Part shown: piece after piece, positions 24,940-32,099 of the stretch | How positions within the stretch are numbered: the first letter of the stretch is position 1 | Layout of the letters: each line of letters starts with the position of its first letter | DNA from: Aeriscardovia sp. | Lineage (GTDB): Bacteria > Actinomycetota > Actinomycetes > Actinomycetales > Bifidobacteriaceae | NCBI GenBank assembly: GCA_017386585.1 | Contig: JAFNPO010000034.1 | Location: 1-36,486 of the forward strand | Length of the DNA stretch: 36,486 nt | Reading direction: 5' to 3' | Program-made: the position numbers and the translations under genes | The notes under the pieces: generated by a model | Database searches by the model: none | What the model was told of the DNA's origin: nothing | The model's input: the letters and a program-made list of their open reading frames with translations, nothing else

Positions 24940-25812
24940 ATGGCACATAGCACCGATCGACAGAGCCTCGAGCACCTGAGGCAACAGGCCTCCTTCATCA
25001 AGCCGAAGAAAAAGCGCAGGCGTCGTCGCCATAAAAACAACAAGAGCAACCATTACGGCTTCGTCATGGACAACGGTGACGCGTTACTGGCCGCGCTGGG
25101 AACAACCCTCGAGCCAGGGCTGCTCGTCCACGCGCTCACCCACCGCTCCTTCGCACACGAGAATCCAGAGCTGCCTAATAACGAGCGATTGGAATTCCTT
25201 GGCGATGCGGTACTCGAATTCGTCGTCACCGAAACCATGTACGAGCGTTACCCGGACTGGCCGGAAGGACATCTAGCGAAGATGCGAGCCAAAGCTGTCT
25301 CGGAAGGCGCCCTGGCGACTGTTGGCCGTTCAAAGCTCCACCTGGGACCTTACATCCTGCTGGGCAAGGGCGAAGCCAAGGACAGCGGCCGGGACAAAGA
25401 TTCACTACTATGCGACACCGTGGAGGCCCTTATCGGTGCGGTCTTCGTGGCACACGGCATCGACGGAACGCGTTCGGTCATCCATCGCCTCCTAGACGAC
25501 ACCCTCGCGGAAGTCGCCAAGGAAGGCCCAGCGCTCGACTGGAAGACGGCGCTCGTTGTCCTCAGTCACCAGCTCGATATCCCCGAGCCGACATATCGGA
25601 TGGAAGTCGACGGCGACCTGACGACACCAACGTTCACCGCTCACGTGCTGCTCGACACCGGCACCGACCAACAGTGCAAAGTAGCAAGCGCCACGGGTCC
25701 CAGCAAGCGCAAGGCGCAACTGGCAGCCGCCAGAGAAGCCTACCTGATTCTGTCCAAAGACGAGAACGCCGACAAGCAGGTCAACGATTCCGCGACCTAC
25801 GACAGGCAGTAA
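24940..25812 (+). CDS. rnc: ribonuclease III
   Basis: Cleaves double-stranded RNA in rRNA precursors and some mRNAs. The 290-residue protein has a strongly basic N-terminal extension (KPKKKRRRRRHK, about 21-32) before the catalytic domain from about residue 45. The signature NERLEFLGDAVL is at 81-92, giving Glu82 and Asp89, and Asp159/Glu162 in DTVEALIGAV complete the metal site. The double-stranded RNA-binding domain covers about 205-278 with ATGPSKRKAQLAAAREA. The ATG follows AAGGAA; an internal ATG at codon 43 would remove the basic tail and is an alternative. Eukaryote-like basic extensions are not usual in E. coli-type enzymes. Confidence 0.95.
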   Translation: MAHSTDRQSLEHLRQQASFIKPKKKRRRRRHKNNKSNHYGFVMDNGDALLAALGTTLEPGLLVHALTHRSFAHENPELPNNERLEFLGDAVLEFVVTETMYERYPDWPEGHLAKMRAKAVSEGALATVGRSKLHLGPYILLGKGEAKDSGRDKDSLLCDTVEALIGAVFVAHGIDGTRSVIHRLLDDTLAEVAKEGPALDWKTALVVLSHQLDIPEPTYRMEVDGDLTTPTFTAHVLLDTGTDQQCKVASATGPSKRKAQLAAAREAYLILSKDENADKQVNDSATYDRQ

Positions 25813-25879
25813 ACAAGGAAAACGACCCCGCTGAGCATCCTGCGCGAGTCTCTGTGGGAAAGACAAAGCCGGACACGGA

Positions 25880-25922
25880 GCCGACTCTAGAGTGCCGACT
25901 CTAGAGTGCCGACTCTAGAGTC
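25880..25922. repeat. three tandem 14-bp units each carrying the palindrome ACTCTAGAGT
   Basis: The 14-mer GCCGACTCTAGAGT occurs three times without gap or mismatch (25880-25893, 25894-25907, 25908-25921). Each holds the self-complementary decamer ACTCTAGAGT. It sits in the 121-base gap between the convergent ends of rnc and the ABC-F gene. First and third copies could pair as a 10-bp RNA stem on either strand, so a bidirectional terminator is one possible role. Confidence 0.85.
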
Positions 25923-25933
25923 TTATGTACCGT

Positions 25934-27847
25934 TCAGCTCTCGAGGAACTCCCCCAGCTTCATCCATTCGGACTCGAGGCTTTCAACCTGCGCGTCAACG
26001 TCCTGCAACTCGGCCGCAAGTCGACCCAGTTTCTCGTAGTCGTTCTTCTGCGCCTGCGCAGCCATTTGACTTTCCAAGTCCCGTTTCTGGTCGCGGAGCT
26101 TACCCAGTTTGCGCTCGATGGCCATGATGCGTTTACGGGCGGCATATTTGCGCCGGCGTATCTCCTTGCCATCATCGGTCATAGCTGGAGTGAACGCCCC
26201 GAGGATTGTATTCGCGGACTGATCAGGCTTCTCGCCTGTCGCGACTTCCAACTTGGCGGTCGCGACAGGCGTCTGGTTTGGCTCAGGAACACCTTTGGCC
26301 GCTCGAAAACCCTCGGCTTTACGACGGTCGGCCACAAGACCAAGGTACTGCTCCACACCGCCAGGCAGATGACGAATCTTGCCATCCATTAGAGCGAACT
26401 GCTGGTCGGTAACACGCTCCAGTAGATAACGATCATGGGACACGACGATAAGCGTGCCAGCCCAACTGTCAAGCAGGTCCTCCATAACGGCGAGCATGTC
26501 GGTGTCGAAATCGTTACCCGGTTCGTCGAGGATGAGCACATTTGGTTCGCTCAGTAGGATGAGCATAAGCTGCATTCGCCGCTTCTGACCGCCGGATAGA
26601 TCGCGTACAGGTGTCATCATCTGGGCCGGATTAAAGCCCAGGCGCTCGAGCAGGGCGGCCGGCGAATAGTTTTTACCGTCGATGGTGTACGAGGAATGGT
26701 AGCGTGTCAACACTTCGGCAACTTTGACGTCGCCCAGGGCTTCTATCTCATCCAACCGCTGGGAGAGCACGGCGAAACGCACTGTCTTACCAATCTTTAC
26801 ACAACCCGACGTCGGCTGGATGGACCCGTCGATGAGGCCCAGAAGCGTGGATTTACCGGCGCCGTTGGCGCCCACGATGCCGAAGCGGTCACCGGGGCCA
26901 ATGATCCAGTTGAGATGGTCGATGACTCTGCGCTTCTGAGCCGTGTCACCAATTTCGTACTCCTTCGTAACATCCTCCAGGCGCACTACGTCCTTGCCTA
27001 GGCGAGAGACAGCCATAGCTTTGAGTTCCAGCGACTCGCGCACCGGTGGCACGTCAGCGATAAGAGCCTTTGCCTCCTTGACGTGGAACTTCTGTTTGGT
27101 GGCCCGGGCGCGAGCGCCGCGCGTCAGCCAGGCGAGTTCCTTGCGCGCCAAGTTGCGGCGTCGCTGTTCGGTAATGCGTGCCTGCCGATCACGCTCAACA
27201 CGCTGCATAATGTAGGCCGAATAGCCACCTTCGAACGGATCAATGACGGCGTCGTGGACCTCCCACATACTGGTGCACACCTCGTCAAGGAACCAACGGT
27301 CGTGTGTGACAACCAGTAGAGCGCCGGAGCCGGCGGTCCAGCGGTTCTCCAGATGTTCAGCCAGCCAGTGGATGGTGGCGACGTCGAGATGGTTGGTCGG
27401 CTCGTCGAGAGCGAGGATGTCCCAGTCCTGTAGCAGCAGGCGCGCAAGATCGGCGCGACGGCGTTGACCGCCCGACAGCTCGCCAATCTTCGAATCCAGG
27501 GGAATGTCGGCCAGCAGAGTCTGAACGATGTCCCGCGAGCGCGGATCGGACGCCCATTCGTGGTCCTCGCGTTCCCCTAAGGCCGCCTGGCGGACGGTCG
27601 CATTGCCGTCCAGTTGGTCACGTTGACCGAGGAGGCCCATCGTCAGTCCTCTCCGGCGGTTGACGCGACCGTTGTCCGGCACCATCTGCCCCGATAGCAG
27701 CTTGAGAAGCGTAGACTTACCGTCGCCGTTGCGGCCAACGATACCGATGCGGTCGCCCTCCGACACGCCCTGCGTCACATCAGTGAAAACGGTTTTTGTT
27801 GCATAGGATAACGACAGGTGCTCGCACCCCAGATCGAAAACAGGCAT
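25934..27847 (-). CDS. ABC-F family ATPase, Uup-like
   Basis: Soluble twin-ATPase of the ABC-F type, acting on ribosomes or on DNA-linked processes rather than transport; there is no membrane segment. In 637 residues: Walker A GRNGDGKST at 38-46, LSGGQ at 124-128, Walker B ILALDEP at 144-150, an inter-domain linker with ARATKQKFHVKEAK at about 247-260, second Walker A GANGAGKST at 326-334, LSGGQ at 417-421 and LILDEPGND at 438-446. A C-terminal coiled coil (about 560-637, Lys/Arg/Glu/Gln rich) matches the Uup arrangement. Start at ATG 27847; an upstream in-frame extension overlaps the cysS region and is rejected. DEPGND replaces the more usual DEPTN in the second domain. Confidence 0.88.
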   Translation of the reverse strand: MPVFDLGCEHLSLSYATKTVFTDVTQGVSEGDRIGIVGRNGDGKSTLLKLLSGQMVPDNGRVNRRRGLTMGLLGQRDQLDGNATVRQAALGEREDHEWASDPRSRDIVQTLLADIPLDSKIGELSGGQRRRADLARLLLQDWDILALDEPTNHLDVATIHWLAEHLENRWTAGSGALLVVTHDRWFLDEVCTSMWEVHDAVIDPFEGGYSAYIMQRVERDRQARITEQRRRNLARKELAWLTRGARARATKQKFHVKEAKALIADVPPVRESLELKAMAVSRLGKDVVRLEDVTKEYEIGDTAQKRRVIDHLNWIIGPGDRFGIVGANGAGKSTLLGLIDGSIQPTSGCVKIGKTVRFAVLSQRLDEIEALGDVKVAEVLTRYHSSYTIDGKNYSPAALLERLGFNPAQMMTPVRDLSGGQKRRMQLMLILLSEPNVLILDEPGNDFDTDMLAVMEDLLDSWAGTLIVVSHDRYLLERVTDQQFALMDGKIRHLPGGVEQYLGLVADRRKAEGFRAAKGVPEPNQTPVATAKLEVATGEKPDQSANTILGAFTPAMTDDGKEIRRRKYAARKRIMAIERKLGKLRDQKRDLESQMAAQAQKNDYEKLGRLAAELQDVDAQVESLESEWMKLGEFLES

Positions 27848-27932
27848 ACGGTTTTTCGCTCTTCCTTTTCCATGTCTTTCTTTTGTTCCCCGCCCCTCGA
27901 CTTTACCGCCGCGGCTTGTCCCAAATGTTTTA

Positions 27933-27938
27933 TAGGCT
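27933..27938 (+). promoter_or_regulatory. candidate -10 element of cysS
   Basis: TAGGCT (within TATAGGCT) is followed by exactly seven bases and the cysS ATG at 27946. Only an AGG close to the ATG could act as a ribosome binding site, so a leaderless transcript is likely. No -35 at usual spacing. Confidence 0.4.
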
Positions 27939-27945
27939 CGCAGGC

Positions 27946-29526
27946 ATGGAAAGCATCGCGTCACCGGCATCCCTCCACGGCCTCGCATCCCGTCTAAGCC
28001 TTTATGACTCTGCCACACGCTCCCAAGCGCCGTTCGTCCCCCTTGTCCCCGGTAAAGTGAGTATGTACGTTTGCGGCGCCACTGTCCAAAGTTCCCCCCA
28101 CATTGGCCACATGCGTGCGGCCGTCGCCTTCGACGTGCTGCGCCGCTGGATGGAGAAACTCGGCTATCGAGTGGTTTTCGTGCGCAACGTGACCGACATT
28201 GACGACAAAATCCTGGTCAAAGCCAAGGAAGCCAGTCAGAAGTGGTGGGCGCGTGCCTATCACTACGAACGCGAGTTCACCCGTTCCTATGAGACCCTAG
28301 GCGTCCTGCCACCCACCTATGAACCGCGCGCCACCGGACACATGATCGACATGATCCAGCTCGTCCAGCGGCTCATCGACCGCGGACACGCCTACGTCGT
28401 CGAAAACCCTGACGGCACACCCAGCGGCAACGTCTACTTCGACGTCAGATCCTGGCCAGAGTACGGCGAACTAACGCATCAGAAGACCGGTACCCTCCCA
28501 GACAACGCCGATGAAGCAGCCGCACGCCCGGTGGACCCGTCCGTTGACGCTCCTCCAGCCGAAAAGACCGATAGGTCTAACCGCGCCGACGAAGATGTCT
28601 CCAGTAAGCGAGATCCCCGCGACTTCGCTCTGTGGAAAGCCCCCAAACCCACCGATCCAGACGACGCAAGCTGGCCGACCCCCTTTGGTAAAGGGCGCCC
28701 GGGCTGGCACCTGGAGTGCACCGCCATGAGCCACCGCTACCTCGGCGACGACTTTGATATCCACGGCGGCGGCCTCGACCTGCGCTTCCCACATCACGAG
28801 AACGAGATGGCACAATCCCGTGCCGCTGGATGGGGTTTCGCCCACCACTGGATGCACTCCGCCTGGGTCACCCAAAAAGGTGAAAAAATGAGCAAGTCTC
28901 TGGGCAACGGCCTATCCGTGGACCAGGTACTCGCTGACCATTCCGCCTGGGTCATTCGCTACGCGCTCGCTAGCGTGCATTACCGTTCGATGCTTGAGTG
29001 GAGCGCCGATTCCCTCGACGAAGCCGAGGCCGCGAGCGCTCGGGTTCGCAACTTTTTGGTATCCGCGAAGCGATTCACCGGCGTCCAGCCGTCGCGCGAG
29101 GAAGTCGTCTCCTTCCCTGCTGTCGAGCTACCGGTGGCTTTCAGCGATGCTATGAACGACGATGTCAACGTGGCCGGGGCGTTGGCAGCCGTGTTTAGTG
29201 CCATTCGCGATGGCAACTCTTTCATTGCCAACGGCAAGTTGTCCGATGTTCCGACTGTAGCTCGGATTCTGCTGCAGACGCGCGCCATGCTCGACGTCTT
29301 TGGACTCGATCCGCTTGATCCGCAATGGGTTGGCATCGAATCCGATTCCCGTGGCTGCGCCGAACGTAACGCTCTGAACGCACTCGTCTCCCGTCGGCTT
29401 GAAGCCCGTGCGCAGGCCCGTCACGACCGTGACTTCGTCACCGCTGATGCTATCCGTAGCGAACTCGCTGAATCGGGTATCGCCATCAAAGACGGTGATA
29501 CGGGTTCTACGTGGGAACTGAAGTAA
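27946..29526 (+). CDS. cysS: cysteinyl-tRNA synthetase
   Basis: Class I synthetase charging tRNA-Cys. The 526-residue protein has Cys43 in YVCGATV and HIGH at 52-55, Cys258 in HLECTAM and His/Glu in FPHHENE (about 281-287) as zinc ligands, and KMSKS at 314-318. Compared with the 461-residue E. coli enzyme it carries an acidic, Ala/Pro/Asp-rich insertion at about 185-222 between the two halves of the catalytic domain, followed by DFALWKAPKPTDP. An open frame continues 50 codons upstream but overlaps the divergent ABC-F start; the ATG at 27946 gives the normal N-terminus. The C-terminus carries the DRDFVTADAIRSELAESGI segment of CysRS. Confidence 0.95.
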   Translation: MESIASPASLHGLASRLSLYDSATRSQAPFVPLVPGKVSMYVCGATVQSSPHIGHMRAAVAFDVLRRWMEKLGYRVVFVRNVTDIDDKILVKAKEASQKWWARAYHYEREFTRSYETLGVLPPTYEPRATGHMIDMIQLVQRLIDRGHAYVVENPDGTPSGNVYFDVRSWPEYGELTHQKTGTLPDNADEAAARPVDPSVDAPPAEKTDRSNRADEDVSSKRDPRDFALWKAPKPTDPDDASWPTPFGKGRPGWHLECTAMSHRYLGDDFDIHGGGLDLRFPHHENEMAQSRAAGWGFAHHWMHSAWVTQKGEKMSKSLGNGLSVDQVLADHSAWVIRYALASVHYRSMLEWSADSLDEAEAASARVRNFLVSAKRFTGVQPSREEVVSFPAVELPVAFSDAMNDDVNVAGALAAVFSAIRDGNSFIANGKLSDVPTVARILLQTRAMLDVFGLDPLDPQWVGIESDSRGCAERNALNALVSRRLEARAQARHDRDFVTADAIRSELAESGIAIKDGDTGSTWELK

Positions 29527-29575
29527 GGCGCCCGTTGCCTCGGTCAAAGGGCGTGCTTTCGTACTGAAATGGAAC

Positions 29576-29724
29576 TCATGTCGAAGGGATTCCATCTTCC
29601 CGGGCGGGGGTCTTTGAGAACATCACTACCGCGGTGGGGAGGTTGAGACCGAGTTCATCGAGAATGAGAATCCCTTCTCCTTCAGATCCGGATCGATGCG
29701 CATCGTCGTCGATAGATTCGCCAT
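29576..29724 (-). pseudogene. frameshifted RelB/DinJ-type antitoxin fossil
   Basis: Read on the minus strand from ATG 29724, the sequence gives MANLSTTMRIDPDLKEK, the classic N-terminus of DinJ antitoxins. The original frame then becomes meaningless and stops. In another frame, from about 29672, it continues as ILDELGLNLPTAVVMFSK and TPAREDGIPST, the second half of the family consensus (ILDELGLNLPTAV, REGGIPF), ending in TGA at 29576-29578. So a frameshift at about 29668-29675 splits the two halves and a stop cuts the C-terminus. A GAGAGGAAACG Shine-Dalgarno and a TTGAAT/TACAAC promoter-like pair lie upstream. No toxin gene follows; cysS begins converging immediately. Confidence 0.85.
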
Positions 29725-30393
29725 CGTTTCCTCTCTGTACGTTGTAGCTGCATTACACCGCATTCAAAATATGTGCGCTTTTCATGCTGAGCCGCCCTGT
29801 TCTTCCAACACTGCATCTATGGATACGGGTGGTAACGGTAATCACGCTAGCGGTTGCGGTCGAAATCATCGATTGCGATGGAATCACACATTCGGGCACG
29901 GTTGCCTACGCTTTTCAGCGACTCGACCCACACCACCCACGCGAGATAGCCAGGAGAATGCTTGGTGGATATGTCTTTGAACAAGTGCATGAAGTCCAAA
30001 GGAAGGGAGTGGAGGTTGTTGAGGGGATTGACTGTACCAAACCTGCGGTCTTTGAAATCGACGTTCGCGGGAGGATGCATCCAGCACCTTCAATACTCCC
30101 CCATACGCGTTTTCTCGGCGTTTTTCTGAATTGTCCTCAACACGGCAGATGCTCGTTTTCATTCCAACGACACGGAAAAGCTTTGAGTATGCTGCGTCCC
30201 CCAACTTCATTATTTTCACGTCTCGCATCTCTAGCAACGCTAGAAATCAACCCGCTCTTTTTACACACGCTATCAATCATGATGACGGTTCTGCTATTTT
30301 TCAGCTTTCCATACTAGCAGTCGCCGTGATTCTCCTCACATCTGGCCAAGTGCTCCGTAGCGCGACGCCCCTCTCAAAATAAACTGTTGGCGA
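29725..30393. other. A/T-richer stretch without a supportable gene
   Basis: After the antitoxin fossil about 670 bases carry no recognisable gene. A plus-strand frame of 177 codons (29784-30317) and minus-strand frames of 117 and 77 codons overlap each other; none shows a domain or a good ribosome binding site. Composition is clearly richer in A and T than the flanking cysS and ffh. The minus-strand half-sites TGTA and TACA, seven bases apart near 29743-29757, could be the old antitoxin operator. Probably remains of a small accessory insertion. Confidence 0.45.
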
Positions 30394-30399
30394 TAGACT
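30394..30399 (+). promoter_or_regulatory. candidate -10 element of ffh
   Basis: TAGACT, the same hexamer as in the rpmF promoter, is followed by seven bases and the ATG at 30407. The AAAGG in that gap touches the ATG and cannot be a normal ribosome binding site, so a leaderless transcript is likely. No -35 hexamer is evident. Confidence 0.45.
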
Positions 30400-30406
30400 G
30401 AAAGGC

Positions 30407-32014
30407 ATGGCTTTTAGTTCTTTAACCGACAGACTGTCTAATGCCTTCAAGCATCTGCGTTCGAAAGGCAAACTGTCCGAAACTGATATTGACGGTACAA
30501 TCCGTGAGATTCGCCGTGCGCTTCTCGATGCGGACGTGGCTCTACCAGTCGTCCGCCGATTCTGCGCGCAGGTACGCGAACGCTGCCTGGGCACCGAAGT
30601 CTCAAAAGCTCTGAACCCGGCACAGCAGGTCGTCAAGATCATCAACGACGAACTAACTGACATCCTCGGGGCGGGAGTCGATCGCCCGCTGAACTTTGCG
30701 AAGAAACCACCGACCGTCATTATGCTCGTCGGACTCCAGGGTTCCGGCAAGACCACCTTGGCTGGCAAGCTCGGCTACTGGTTCAAGGATTCAGGTCACA
30801 CCCCGCTCCTCGTCGCGGCAGATCTGCAGCGCCCGAACGCCGTCACTCAGCTGAAAATCGTCGGCGAGCGTGCCGGAGTATCGGTCTTCGCGCCGGAACC
30901 AGGTGTAACTGACGAAACAGGCGGCGCCGTCGCCCCGATGCAGTCCACTGGAGACCCAGTGGACGTGGCACGACGTGCAGTCGAGTTCGCCCGCCAGAAG
31001 CTTTACGATACGGTCATCATCGATACCGCCGGTCGTTTGGGTGTGGACGAGGCACTGATGCGCCAGGCGCGGAACATCCGCAACGCTGTCCACCCGGACG
31101 AAGTGCTCTTCGTCATCGACGCCATGATTGGCCAAGACGCTGTCCAGACCGCGCAGGCGTTTAACGAGGGTGTCGGCTTCACTGGCGTAGTGCTCACCAA
31201 GCTTGACGGCGACGCTCGCGGCGGCGCCGCCCTATCAGTGGTGTCCGTCACCCACGAACCAATCCTCTTCGACTCCACTGGCGAAGGCCTCAAAGACTTT
31301 GAAGTTTTCCACCCGGATCGCATGGCCAGCCGCATCCTCGACATGGGCGACGTGCTTACCCTCATCGAACAAGCTCAGAAGCAGTTCGACGAAAAAGAGG
31401 CCCTGGAGGCTGCCCAAAAAATCCACGAGGGCAGCTTCGGTCTTGACGATTTCATGGCCGAATTGAAACAACTCCGCCAACTGGGTCCGATGAAAAAACT
31501 CCTCATGATGATCCCGGGCATGGCCCAGTACCGCGCCCAGCTCGAGAACTTCGATGAGTCCAAAGTCGACCAGACCGAGGCAATCATCAACTCGATGACG
31601 CCGGCCGAACGCCGAAACCCGAGCATCATCAACGGCTCCCGCCGCGCTCGCATCGCCCTGGGTTCAGGCGTGACCGTCGCTGACGTCAACGGACTCCTCA
31701 CTCGCTTCAACCAAGCTGCCAAGATGATGAAACGCGTCAGCAACAATATGGGTATGGGCGGCATAGGTGGCTATAGCAGCCCCAAGAAGAAGGGCAGCAA
31801 GAAAAAGAAGAAAAGCAGCAAGTCGGGCAATCCAGCGAAACGCGAAGCCGAAGAGAAGGCTTTGCGTGAACGTCTCGCCGGCAAACACAACACTCCGACG
31901 GGTTCGTCCTTCATGAAACAGCCGACGAATCCAACCATCGAGGACATCAAGGCACAGATGGCCAGTGGGAATATGCCCGACCTGTCCAGCCTCAGCGGGA
32001 TGTTCGGCCGTTAA
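30407..32014 (+). CDS. ffh: signal recognition particle protein
   Basis: GTPase that binds 4.5S RNA and signal sequences and delivers ribosomes to FtsY at the membrane. The 535 residues show the N domain from MAFSSLTDRLSNAFKHL, the G1 loop GLQGSGKTTL at 109-118, DTAGRLGVDE and TKLDGDARGG of the GTPase, and the methionine-rich M domain from about residue 335 with MIPGM and MMKRV. It is about 80 residues longer than E. coli Ffh, through a Gly-rich and Lys-rich C-terminal tail (KKKGSKKKKKSSKSG) and a final helix-like segment. Such basic tails occur in actinobacterial Ffh. It leads the plus-strand block to trmD. Confidence 0.96.
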   Translation: MAFSSLTDRLSNAFKHLRSKGKLSETDIDGTIREIRRALLDADVALPVVRRFCAQVRERCLGTEVSKALNPAQQVVKIINDELTDILGAGVDRPLNFAKKPPTVIMLVGLQGSGKTTLAGKLGYWFKDSGHTPLLVAADLQRPNAVTQLKIVGERAGVSVFAPEPGVTDETGGAVAPMQSTGDPVDVARRAVEFARQKLYDTVIIDTAGRLGVDEALMRQARNIRNAVHPDEVLFVIDAMIGQDAVQTAQAFNEGVGFTGVVLTKLDGDARGGAALSVVSVTHEPILFDSTGEGLKDFEVFHPDRMASRILDMGDVLTLIEQAQKQFDEKEALEAAQKIHEGSFGLDDFMAELKQLRQLGPMKKLLMMIPGMAQYRAQLENFDESKVDQTEAIINSMTPAERRNPSIINGSRRARIALGSGVTVADVNGLLTRFNQAAKMMKRVSNNMGMGGIGGYSSPKKKGSKKKKKSSKSGNPAKREAEEKALRERLAGKHNTPTGSSFMKQPTNPTIEDIKAQMASGNMPDLSSLSGMFGR

Positions 32015-32099
32015 CGCGAATCGCGAAATCACCTACCCCCCTACCCCAGTTCGTCGCCGGATCGCTTCTGAACCACTTCTGAAAGGAGACTTCTTCCTT

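Noticed and set aside
25880-25922. CRISPR-like array
   Set aside because: Units are only 14 bp, contiguous and without unique spacers, and there are no cas genes.
27796-27945. 50-codon upstream extension of cysS
   Set aside because: It overlaps the divergent ABC-F start, has no ribosome binding site, and is not part of any known CysRS N-terminus.
28471-28875. Long minus-strand frames inside cysS and similar antisense frames inside most genes
   Set aside because: They are shadows of strongly coding sequence on the other strand, without start signals or domains.
29784-30317. 177-codon plus-strand frame with hydrophobic ends between the antitoxin fossil and ffh
   Set aside because: No family resemblance, no Shine-Dalgarno, and competing frames on the minus strand; composition looks non-coding.
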